Of a DNA stretch of 7,485 nt, positions 1-6,584 are shown piece by piece (the first letter of the stretch is position 1; each line of letters starts with the position of its first letter). The position numbers and the translations under genes are program-made. The DNA lies in contig DDCS01000013.1 of assembly GCA_002335345.1 (NCBI GenBank), positions 3,798 to 11,282 on the forward strand, read 5' to 3'. Source of the stretch: Flavobacteriaceae bacterium UBA2000 (GTDB lineage Bacteria > Bacteroidota > Bacteroidia > Flavobacteriales > Flavobacteriaceae). The notes under the pieces are model-generated. The model worked only from the letters and a program-made list of their open reading frames with translations. It was not told where the DNA came from and made no database searches.

Positions 1-1136
1 TGACGGCCTTTTTTAATGATCCGGTTAATGATGGAGTTTCTGCCATCATGTATTGGGATGAGGATCGTACAGTGAACTCACACTACTATGTGGACAATAA
101 AGGAGGTTACGGTACATGGATTCCCGGTCCCGACGGTGAGGGTCAGTATGCGGTACCTACCTTCATGAATTATGACAATAATGGTAACGCGACTACAACA
201 ACGGGATCCTACGGTGAGGCTATAGCACGTCGTTACGCCCCAATTGGGCAAGGTTTGATGTTAAAGCGTACGGGGAATGGCTCGGGAACGGCAACAGGAA
301 GCTCAACGGCAACCTTCAAAAACGAGCACCGTGTCTACGTTCAGGAAGGGGCAACTTCTGTATTTAGAAATCCAGAAAACAACAATCGATCGTTAACGCG
401 CTTTCACGTGATATTTGATGACTATTCGCACTATCGCGATATGGTTCTAAATTATCACCCACGCACTACTCTAGGGTTTGATCGCGGCGGGGATGCCCCC
501 CATCCAATGGACGGTGGCCAAAAAGAAGCATACTTCACCATTCAAAACGACGGAAATGGCCAAGGGCAAAAAAACCTCGTCATTCAATCGGTTCCGTTTG
601 ACATGAACATGAGTATTCCGATCGCCTTTAAAATGCAGCAGCAAGGTCGTGTCCGCATTAAAGCGGCAGAAGAGCTTAATGTTCCTTATCACCGAGTACT
701 CCTATTAGATACTCAAGACAATATGCGCTACCCAATTATGGGAGAAAGCAGCAGTATTGGTAATGGTATTACGGCTCAATTAACTTTACCCGCGGGGACT
801 TACGAAAACCGATTCTTTATTGTCTTTGAAGATGTTCCAGAGGAGGATCCAGAAGATCCTGGGCATCCAGATACGCGTACGGTAGCTGATGATTTTGATT
901 TTGTTCAAGACAATCGCGCGAAGAAACTCGAAGTCTCTAATCCTGAGATGTACAAAGTTGATGAAGTCAATATTTATGATATGTCCGGTAAGTTGGTGTA
1001 TTACGCCTACGGTTTAGGTTCAGCATCACGCTACTCCTTCCCTACCTACAATTTTGCCGACGGCGTTTATATGGTGCGTTTATTAACCGAAAATGACGGT
1101 GTTGTTTCGTACAAAATGTCCGTCATGAATCGTTAA
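1..1136 (+). CDS. C-terminal part of a large T9SS-secreted protein (5' end outside window)
   Basis: The frame is open from the left edge: before the first Met at 48 it already reads TAFFNDPVNDGVSAI, so the Met at 48 is internal and this is a 5'-truncated gene with about 378 codons visible. The early part (RYAPIGQG at about 230-252, then small-residue-rich repeats, then VFRNPENN) and the middle part (GFDRGGD at about 477-497, LVIQSVPFD near 577-603, then ENRFFIVFED) resemble the conserved C-terminal module of large flavobacterial extracellular proteins. An acidic, proline-rich linker (EEDPEDPGHPD, about 838-873) leads to the final domain, about 892-1133. That domain contains VNIYDMSGKLVYY, DGVYMVRLLT and a C-terminal KMSVMNR, the usual layout of a T9SS type A sorting domain. 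By family knowledge the protein would cross the inner membrane via Sec and be exported by T9SS to the surface or medium, with the sorting domain cleaved. The substrate or adhesive role cannot be told because the N-terminal part is missing. The gene ends at a strong terminator. Confidence 0.85.
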   Translation, partial: TAFFNDPVNDGVSAIMYWDEDRTVNSHYYVDNKGGYGTWIPGPDGEGQYAVPTFMNYDNNGNATTTTGSYGEAIARRYAPIGQGLMLKRTGNGSGTATGSSTATFKNEHRVYVQEGATSVFRNPENNNRSLTRFHVIFDDYSHYRDMVLNYHPRTTLGFDRGGDAPHPMDGGQKEAYFTIQNDGNGQGQKNLVIQSVPFDMNMSIPIAFKMQQQGRVRIKAAEELNVPYHRVLLLDTQDNMRYPIMGESSSIGNGITAQLTLPAGTYENRFFIVFEDVPEEDPEDPGHPDTRTVADDFDFVQDNRAKKLEVSNPEMYKVDEVNIYDMSGKLVYYAYGLGSASRYSFPTYNFADGVYMVRLLTENDGVVSYKMSVMNR

Positions 1137-1166
1137 GCAGTTCTGTTTTTCAATTGATTACAATTT

Positions 1167-1195
1167 AAAAAGACCGCCATAAGGCGGTCTTTTTT
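1167..1195. terminator. Bidirectional intrinsic terminator
   Basis: A perfect 12-bp stem (1167-1178 pairing with 1183-1194) has a 4-base loop ATAA. The core is GACCGCC/GGCGGTC, flanked by an A-run on the left and a T-run on the right. It lies between two converging genes, 30 bp after the stop of the T9SS protein gene and 23 bp beyond the stop of rocD. With a T-run in both readings it can end both transcripts. Confidence 0.9.
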
Positions 1196-1217
1196 ATTTT
1201 GCTCATTGTTTGATGAT

Positions 1218-2495
1218 CTATTCAAATTCCTTGAGTGTTTTGACAATGATGGCTACACATTCTCTTAGTTGCGGCTCAGTCATAACCAGTGGCGGTGCAA
1301 AACGAATTATATTGCCGTGCGTCGGTTTTGCCAATAACCCATGATCTCTAAGGCGCATGCAAATATTCCATGCTGTGTCGCTTTCTTCACTGTCATTAAT
1401 AACAATCGCATTTAAAAGACCTTTTCCACGCACGAGACGTACCACATTAGATTTGTCGATATACTCTTGCATCAAAGCTCTAAACAGGTTGCCAAGATGA
1501 AACGCATTTTCAGCCAACCGCTCTTCTTTTACCACATCTAATGCAGCCATAGCCACTTTAGCGGCAACGGGGTTCCCCCCGAAGGTCGATCCATGAGATC
1601 CTGGGGTGATCACTTCCATAATCGGTTTGTTAGCCAATACCGCAGAGACAGGGTAAGCCCCTCCACTTATGGCTTTACCCAAGATTAATACATCGGGTTT
1701 AACCTCAGGGGTCTCGGAACAATCTCGATTCGGACAAGTACAATTGCCACAGCTCGCTAATAACTTTCCCGTTCGGGCTATACCTGTTTGAATTTCATCA
1801 CAGATCATTAAAACGTTATGGGCATCGCACAAGGCACGGGCCTTGGCCAAAAACCCATCAGCGGGCACAAAAACCCCGGCCTCCCCTTGAATGGGTTCCA
1901 CTAGAAATGCGGCAATGTTCGGATTGGCTTTAAAAACTTCTTCCAAAGCTCCTTCGTCACTGTAGGCGACTTGAATAAATCCATCGGTAAATGGGCCAAA
2001 ATTTTTCTTAGCCCCTTCATCATTAGAAAAAGAAATCACTGTGGTTGTGCGCCCGTGAAAGTTGTTCTTGCAAACAACAATCTGCGCCTGATTCTCCGGG
2101 ACACCTTTTTTCTCATAAGCCCACCGACGCGCTATTTTCACGGCCGTTTCTACGGCTTCAGCCCCGGTATTCATCGGCAATACCATGTCAAACTTGAAAT
2201 ATTCCGACATGTATTTTTCATATTCGCCCAAGACATTGTTATAAAAAGCGCGCGAGGTAAGGGTCAATAACTCACTTTGATCCGTTAGCGCCTTAATGAT
2301 TTTTGGGTGACAATGGCCTTGATTAACAGCCGAATAGGCCGAAAGGAAATCATAGTATTTTTTACCATCGACATCCCAGACATAAACGCCTTCTCCTTTT
2401 TCTAAAACCACAGGGAGCGGATGATAGTTATGTGCTCCGTAACGGTCCTCTAAATCAATATAGTTCTGGGCGTTAGTTGATTGGCGTTCTTGCAT
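1218..2495 (-). CDS. rocD: Ornithine--oxo-acid aminotransferase (RocD)
   Basis: The 425-residue product is a class III, fold-type I PLP aminotransferase that moves the delta-amino group of ornithine to 2-oxoglutarate. It gives glutamate 5-semialdehyde and glutamate, linking arginine/ornithine catabolism to proline and glutamate in the cytoplasm. Visible marks are the N-terminal AHNYHPLPVVL segment, NTGAEAVETA (residues 109-118, PLP phosphate region), FHGRT (146-150), the CDEIQTG motif with the pyridine-nitrogen Asp at 233, and ILGKAISGG with the Schiff-base Lys at 274. STFGGNP (303-309) follows. The length is close to other bacterial and eukaryotic ornithine aminotransferases. A cysteine-rich insert lies between RTGKLLAS and the PLP lysine (Cys 249, 252, 254, 259), absent from the human enzyme as I recall it; I recall similar inserts in flavobacterial RocD proteins. 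The start at 2495 gives a normal N-terminus. The gene is divergent from rlmD and ends at the shared terminator at 1167-1195. Confidence 0.95.
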   Translation of the reverse strand: MQERQSTNAQNYIDLEDRYGAHNYHPLPVVLEKGEGVYVWDVDGKKYYDFLSAYSAVNQGHCHPKIIKALTDQSELLTLTSRAFYNNVLGEYEKYMSEYFKFDMVLPMNTGAEAVETAVKIARRWAYEKKGVPENQAQIVVCKNNFHGRTTTVISFSNDEGAKKNFGPFTDGFIQVAYSDEGALEEVFKANPNIAAFLVEPIQGEAGVFVPADGFLAKARALCDAHNVLMICDEIQTGIARTGKLLASCGNCTCPNRDCSETPEVKPDVLILGKAISGGAYPVSAVLANKPIMEVITPGSHGSTFGGNPVAAKVAMAALDVVKEERLAENAFHLGNLFRALMQEYIDKSNVVRLVRGKGLLNAIVINDSEESDTAWNICMRLRDHGLLAKPTHGNIIRFAPPLVMTEPQLRECVAIIVKTLKEFE

Positions 2496-2603
2496 GTTAT
2501 TTGTGCTTTTTTTGTTGAAAAATGCCGGTATACTTGAAAATACTGGACTTGCAAAATAATGAATTTTGCGATGAAATTCTTAGAAAGAGAGTACTTTTGT
2601 CCC
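2496..2603. promoter_or_regulatory. Divergent promoter region of rocD and rlmD
   Basis: The 108 bp between the rocD start and the preferred rlmD start contain several Bacteroidota-type promoter elements. On the plus strand TACTTTTG at 2592-2599 is an exact match to TAnnTTTG, with a TTG at 2566-2568 (spacer 23, the upper end of the known range). TATACTTG at 2529-2536 is a one-mismatch alternative. On the minus strand TTATTTTG (2559 to 2552) is a one-mismatch -7 box for rocD, with no clear TTG upstream. A 7-5-7 inverted repeat, GCAAAAT/ATTTTGC (2551-2557 and 2563-2569), covers the rocD box. Box matches are seen directly; use as promoters is inferred. Confidence 0.5.
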
Positions 2604-4016
2604 ATGGGTAAACGTTCAAATAGAAAAATATTTTCTCAGGTCCGGGTCCTTGACGCTGGGGCCAAAGGTAAATCTGTAGCTAAAGCACCGGACGGTCGTG
2701 TATTGTTCATCAATAACGCCATCCCAGGAGACGTTGTCACGGTGCAAACGACCAAACAGCGACGGGCTTATTTTGAGGCAACCGCTACCGAGTTTCACGA
2801 GTACTCTGAGGATCGCATAACCCCTTTGTGCGCGCATTTTGGTGTTTGTGGCGGTTGTAAGTGGCAACACATGAACTACGAAAAACAATTGTTTTACAAA
2901 AACAAAGAGGTTCAAGACCATCTTCAGCGTATTGGCGGAATTACCGCGGAAGAAGTATTCCCCATTCTGGGCGCTCCAGATCAATTTTATTACCGCAATA
3001 AAATGGAGTACTCTTTTAGCAATCAAAAATGGCTCACTAGAGCGCAGATTGAGTCTGATGAGGTGGTTGACAATAGAAATGCCCTTGGATTTCACATCCC
3101 AGGCTATTGGGACAAAATCTTAGACCTTAAAGAATGTCATCTTCAAGAACCCCTTGGAAACGAGATTCGTGAATTTATAAAAGACAAAGCTCAGGATTTA
3201 GCCCTTGATTTTTTCGACCCTCGGGCTCAAACAGGTCATTTGCGTACGCTGATGCTGCGCAATACCACTTTAGGTCAATGGATGGTTCTTATTCAGTTTT
3301 ACGAGGATCCAGGCCCGCTTAAAGACCAGTTGCTCCAGTCTATCGTGGAGGCCTTCCCCGCGGTAACCTCTTTGCTCTATGTCATTAATCAAAAGGCCAA
3401 TGATACGCTCTACGATCAAGACATTCACCTGTTTCATGGCACAGACTATATCGTCGAGGCTATGGGCGATCTTCGCTTTCATATTAATGCCAAATCCTTT
3501 TATCAAACCAATTCTAAACAAGCGATTGGACTCTACGATATCGTCAAAGATTTTGCCGGTTTAACAGGAGGTCAAGGCGTCTATGATTTATATACCGGAA
3601 CAGGAACAATCGCCCAGTACATCGCAGGGCAAGCAAAGTGGGTCGTTGGGATTGAGGCCGTCCCAGAGGCCATTGAGGCCGCCAAGGCAAATGCTCAGCG
3701 CAACAACATCAATAATGCGCGCTTTTTTGTGGGCGACATGAAAACGCTTTTTAATGATGATTTTATTCAGGCCCATGGGAAAGCGGATGTGGTGATTACT
3801 GACCCACCACGAGACGGCATGCACAAAAATGTTGTCGAACAACTCCTCGCTTTGGGTGCTCCAAGAATCGTCTACGTGAGCTGCAACAGTGCCACTCAAG
3901 CACGTGATTTGGCCCTAATGAAAGATCATTACCGCGTGGTAAAATCAAGAGCAGTCGATATGTTTCCACAGACCCATCATGTAGAAAATGTTGTACTTTT
4001 AGAAAAAATCGGTTAA
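2604..4016 (+). CDS. rlmD: 23S rRNA (uracil-5-)-methyltransferase RlmD (TrmA/RumA family)
   Basis: The enzyme transfers a methyl group from SAM to C5 of a uridine in 23S rRNA (U1939 in E. coli numbering). I chose the Met at 2604 (470 aa). An in-frame ATG at 2559 would add 15 residues, but flavobacterial homologues as I recall them begin with a short basic stretch just before VLDAGAKGK, and an exact -7 promoter box sits between the two ATGs. In 470-residue numbering, an N-terminal TRAM-type RNA-binding domain (about 10-65) precedes the [4Fe-4S] cysteines C76, C82 and C85 in the motif CAHFGVCGGC, with the fourth at C178 (KECHLQ). The SAM-binding motif DLYTGTGT is at 328-335 and DPPRDG at 400-405. 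The catalytic Cys is C427 in VSCNSATQARDL, and the likely general base is E461 in HHVENVV. All key RumA/RlmD residues are present. It is probably the first gene of an operon, 21 bp before the lipoprotein gene. Exact target uridine specificity within RlmC/RlmD/RlmCD is inferred from family. Confidence 0.93.
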   Translation: MGKRSNRKIFSQVRVLDAGAKGKSVAKAPDGRVLFINNAIPGDVVTVQTTKQRRAYFEATATEFHEYSEDRITPLCAHFGVCGGCKWQHMNYEKQLFYKNKEVQDHLQRIGGITAEEVFPILGAPDQFYYRNKMEYSFSNQKWLTRAQIESDEVVDNRNALGFHIPGYWDKILDLKECHLQEPLGNEIREFIKDKAQDLALDFFDPRAQTGHLRTLMLRNTTLGQWMVLIQFYEDPGPLKDQLLQSIVEAFPAVTSLLYVINQKANDTLYDQDIHLFHGTDYIVEAMGDLRFHINAKSFYQTNSKQAIGLYDIVKDFAGLTGGQGVYDLYTGTGTIAQYIAGQAKWVVGIEAVPEAIEAAKANAQRNNINNARFFVGDMKTLFNDDFIQAHGKADVVITDPPRDGMHKNVVEQLLALGAPRIVYVSCNSATQARDLALMKDHYRVVKSRAVDMFPQTHHVENVVLLEKIG

Positions 4017-4037
4017 TTGCCCCTAAAACACACATTC

Positions 4038-4520
4038 ATGAAGCGCTGGCTTGGCTTATCGTTTATGTTTTTTGCCCTGTGGTCTTGTTCTAAAGACGAT
4101 TTATGCAGCGGTGAAACGCCTACCACGCCGCTACTCACTATTGAGTTCTTAGATTTTACCGACCGAACAACCCCTAAATCGACTAATGATCTGGCCATTA
4201 GGGTGCGCGATACAGACAGTACCGTGGTATATACCAGCATCTCGGAGGTCACGATTTCTTTGCCCTTAGATACTGAGACTGACCAAAGTCTATTTTACTT
4301 TATTGACCAGGCAAGCTCGGTTGAAAACTTAGATGTGGTTCAATTGGATTTATTTTATCGACGCCAGGATCAATATGTCAATCGTGCTTGCGCCTTTAAG
4401 ACCATTTACACCAATATGGCCTTTGAATCCGATAACACGCCGCTAAGCTGGATACGCGATATAGAATTACTCACCCCAACTGTAGAAGATGCGTCTGTAC
4501 ACATGTATATTTATCATTAG
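4038..4520 (+). CDS. DUF6452-type lipoprotein with surface-export signal
   Basis: A 160-residue predicted lipoprotein of unknown function. The frame can be extended to a TTG at 4017, but the ATG at 4038 gives a clean signal peptide (KRW, then a hydrophobic stretch) ending in ALWSC, with lipid-modified Cys at residue 17. After the Cys come SKDDL: Lys and two acidic residues at +3 to +5, matching the lipoprotein export signal described in Capnocytophaga and related Flavobacteriia, so surface exposure is predicted. The following CSGETPTTPLLTIEF matches what I recall of the DUF6452 family, where a second Cys and TPTTP are typical. The remainder is beta-rich with no catalytic motif visible. The gene lies 21 bp after rlmD and its 3' end overlaps the next gene by 32 bp, so co-transcription is likely. 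The role is unknown; the family name is from memory of homologues and neighbourhood. Confidence 0.85.
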   Translation: MKRWLGLSFMFFALWSCSKDDLCSGETPTTPLLTIEFLDFTDRTTPKSTNDLAIRVRDTDSTVVYTSISEVTISLPLDTETDQSLFYFIDQASSVENLDVVQLDLFYRRQDQYVNRACAFKTIYTNMAFESDNTPLSWIRDIELLTPTVEDASVHMYIYH

Positions 4521-5280
4521 TCTGCTGACTGGGGTTTCGACTTCTGCTCAAGAGCCAGAGGCGCTTTACGAGGGAACTCTGCCTTTAGAACGTGTAGAAA
4601 ACAACGCAGCGCAGACCATTTCAGTTCAAGCCTCAGATAGCTTAGCCCAAGGCGTAAAACCTGCCATGGATTCCACAAAATTAACGGCCTATGGACTGCG
4701 TGTCGGTGGGGACCTATCCAAATTATTACGCACTGCCCTAGATCAGAATTATTCAGGCTTTGAACTGGTGGGTGATTTACGCTTTAGCAAGCGATTTTAT
4801 GCTGCCGTAGAATTGGGATACGAAGAACGCTTTTGGTCTCAGCAAAATTTAGAAGCCCAAATCAACGGGAGTTATATCAAGCTTGGGGCTGATTTTAATG
4901 CCTATCGCAACTGGACCGGAATGAACAATGGGATTACCACGGGCTTGCGTTACGGTTTGAGCACCTTTAACAATACACTGCTGCGTTACCCGGTCTACAC
5001 CACTAACCCTACTTTTCCCAGCAGTATTCGTGAAGATAATATAGAATATTCTGGGCTTACTGCGGGTTGGGTCGAATTTATTTTGGCCGTCAAAACTGAA
5101 TTGTGGTCTAACTTCTTTTTGTCTCTAAACGTTCAACTCAAGCATTTAATTCACGAAGACACTCCGGGAAATTTTGCCAACCTGGTGATTCCTGGATTTA
5201 ATAAAACCAATGATTTCAGTGCTTTTGGCGTAGGTTATGGCTATACCCTCACCTATTTTATTCCTATTTTAAAACGCTGA
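4489..5280 (+). CDS. DUF6048-type outer-membrane beta-barrel protein
   Basis: A 263-residue product with an N-terminal Sec signal peptide (MRLYT, a hydrophobic stretch, then STSA before QEPE; cleavage probably near residue 20). A polar segment follows (about 21-65). From about residue 66 to the end, alternating aromatic and hydrophobic strands separated by Asn/Asp/Gly turns (for example FELVGDLRFSKRFYAAVELGY and the C-terminal FGVGYGYTLTYF) suggest a small outer-membrane beta-barrel of about eight strands. The start at 4489 lies inside the preceding lipoprotein gene. It is the only Met that gives a signal peptide, since the next Met falls after the polar segment. The 32-bp overlap points to translational coupling. 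Neighbourhood and sequence fit the DUF6048 family of Bacteroidota, whose function is unknown to me. A partnership with the lipoprotein is inferred from gene order alone. Confidence 0.82.
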   Translation: MRLYTCIFIISLLTGVSTSAQEPEALYEGTLPLERVENNAAQTISVQASDSLAQGVKPAMDSTKLTAYGLRVGGDLSKLLRTALDQNYSGFELVGDLRFSKRFYAAVELGYEERFWSQQNLEAQINGSYIKLGADFNAYRNWTGMNNGITTGLRYGLSTFNNTLLRYPVYTTNPTFPSSIREDNIEYSGLTAGWVEFILAVKTELWSNFFLSLNVQLKHLIHEDTPGNFANLVIPGFNKTNDFSAFGVGYGYTLTYFIPILKR

Positions 5281-5346
5281 TCGGTTAAAATCGGACGCAC
5301 TGTGAAAATCTCATCAAGCCTTAAAGCTCTAGAAACCCTGAGAATT

Positions 5347-5374
5347 TTCGGTGTTTGCTCTTTAGACCACCGAA
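5347..5374. terminator. Weak hairpin in convergent gap (possible terminator)
   Basis: The 99-bp gap between the converging DUF6048 and THUMP methyltransferase genes holds one inverted repeat, TTCGGTG (5347-5353) with CACCGAA (5368-5374), and a 14-base loop. Neither side has a proper T-run, so intrinsic termination is doubtful, but transcripts from both sides must end near here. I see nothing coding in the gap. Confidence 0.3.
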
Positions 5375-5379
5375 CTTAT

Positions 5380-6537
5380 TTACTGTTTGCTGGCTTTTTT
5401 ACTGCCTTGATACATGCTGTACTGAACAAATTTGGCGGGCAACTTTCCATTAAAAACCTTTATTTTTTTGGAAGGTCTTAGGCCTACAGATTTTAAGGCT
5501 TCTTCATTTGAAGTGATCATCCAGGCTTGACTGCCCGGATACCCTCTTTTAAGCGTATTGCCAATATGGCCATAAAAGGCAGCGACATCGTCTAGAGTCA
5601 GACGCTCGTCATACGGTGGATTAAAGACTAAATGCCAATAGCCATCGCTGGGTTTTTCACTGCCAAAGAAGTCGCCCTGCTGCACTTGAATGAACTCACT
5701 TAAATTAGCCTCTTTAATATTGGTTTTGGCCTTATTTAGTGTTCTAGCGTCTTTATCCATGCCGATAATTTTTACAGGAACCTCTCGGATTCGTTTGATT
5801 AAGGCTTCTTCTATGGTTTCATAAAGGTCTACATCAAAGTCACGCCACGTTTCAAAACCAAAAACATCACGATTGATGTTCGCAGGAATATTTGCCGCAA
5901 TCATGGCCGCTTCTATCAGTATGGTGCCACTCCCGCACATAGGATCCATAAAATCACTTTGACCGTGAAATCCACTGAGCATGATGAGTCCTGCGGCCAA
6001 TACTTCGCTAATAGGAGCCAATGCTGTTTCCACGCGATACCCCCTTTTGTGCAAGGACGCGCCTGAACTGTCCAAAGAGAGGGTACAGATGTTTCGGTCG
6101 ATATGAATATTAATTCTCAGATCGGGCCGATCCAAATCGACCGATGGACGAACCCCGGTAGATTCTCGAAAACGATCTACGATCGCATCTTTGGTCTTTA
6201 AGGCCACGTACTGAGAATGTGTAAAGTACTTGGAAAACACTGTGGCGTCAACAGCCAGAGTCCCTTCGGCATCCATATAGGTTTCCCATGGCACTTGCTT
6301 GACCTTGTCGTAGAGGTCATCTTCTTTAAAAACATTGAATGAGACAATGGGTTTTAAAATTTTAATGGCGGTGCGGCAGGCCAAATTGGCCTTGTACATG
6401 AAGCCCAAATCACCCTCAAAAGCAACATTTCGTACTCCAGGGGTAACTTGTGAAGCCCCTAGGTCTCTTAATTCCTGAGCGAGCAACTCTTCAAACCCGA
6501 AGAGTGTTTTGGCCAGCATGCGGTAGTTTTTTCCCAT
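5380..6537 (-). CDS. rlmL: THUMP-domain SAM-dependent RNA methyltransferase (RlmL-like)
   Basis: The 385-residue protein matches the COG0116-type RNA guanine N2-methyltransferases. The N-terminal part (about 1-60) with FGFEELLAQEL is the ferredoxin-like lead-in. A THUMP RNA-binding domain covers about 45-155, ending in PDLRINIHIDRNICTLSLD. The SLHKRGYR segment (161-168) leads to a Rossmann methyltransferase domain with DPMCGSGT (198-205, SAM binding) and the catalytic NPPYDERL (306-313), the N-P-P-Y motif that methylates exocyclic amino groups. E. coli RlmL is fused to RlmK (about 700 aa in total). This protein corresponds only to the RlmL half, which is the usual flavobacterial form. The likely reaction is m2G formation in 23S rRNA (G2445 in E. 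coli); a tRNA target, as in the related Trm14/TrmN group, cannot be excluded. The start at 6537 lies about 20 bp downstream of an exact minus-strand -7 box (6565 to 6558). Confidence 0.9.
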   Translation of the reverse strand: MGKNYRMLAKTLFGFEELLAQELRDLGASQVTPGVRNVAFEGDLGFMYKANLACRTAIKILKPIVSFNVFKEDDLYDKVKQVPWETYMDAEGTLAVDATVFSKYFTHSQYVALKTKDAIVDRFRESTGVRPSVDLDRPDLRINIHIDRNICTLSLDSSGASLHKRGYRVETALAPISEVLAAGLIMLSGFHGQSDFMDPMCGSGTILIEAAMIAANIPANINRDVFGFETWRDFDVDLYETIEEALIKRIREVPVKIIGMDKDARTLNKAKTNIKEANLSEFIQVQQGDFFGSEKPSDGYWHLVFNPPYDERLTLDDVAAFYGHIGNTLKRGYPGSQAWMITSNEEALKSVGLRPSKKIKVFNGKLPAKFVQYSMYQGSKKASKQ

Positions 6538-6557
6538 AATTCAATTCGTATCGATGG

Positions 6558-6576
6558 CAAAAATAGCCTATTTTAG
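6558..6576. promoter_or_regulatory. Divergent promoter core with palindrome (THUMP gene / ZIP gene)
   Basis: Only 47 bp separate the two divergent start codons. On the minus strand TATTTTTG (6565 to 6558) is an exact TAnnTTTG box for the methyltransferase. On the plus strand TATTTTAG (6569-6576) is a one-mismatch box for the transporter, which would place transcription start nearly at the ZIP start codon. The two boxes are halves of a perfect palindrome, AAAATAG-C-CTATTTT (6560-6574). No TTG is found at the -33 distance on either strand. A regulator bound here would affect both genes; this is inferred from symmetry. Confidence 0.45.
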
Positions 6577-6584
6577 CCAGAGTT

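Noticed and set aside
471..692. 73-codon minus-strand frame inside the T9SS protein gene
   Set aside because: It is a shadow of the conserved secretion-associated module; no promoter or motif supports it.
844..860. Inverted repeat AGGATC-5-GATCCT
   Set aside because: It falls in codons for a repeated Asp-Pro acidic linker; the symmetry follows from repeated GATCC codons and has no T-run or promoter context.
1971..2270. 99-codon plus-strand frame inside rocD
   Set aside because: It is antisense to the conserved core of RocD; the composition looks like a shadow frame with no recognisable motif.
2616..3095. 159-codon open frame on the minus strand inside rlmD
   Set aside because: It lies wholly antisense to a well-supported gene with all catalytic motifs, and its translation shows no domain or signal.
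4017..4037. TTG start extending the DUF6452-type gene upstream
   Set aside because: It would begin directly at the rlmD stop and place seven extra residues before a signal peptide that is already complete from the ATG at 4038.
3588..4252. Overlapping minus-strand frames across the 3' end of rlmD and the start of the lipoprotein gene
   Set aside because: They overlap each other and two well-supported genes, and show no family resemblance.
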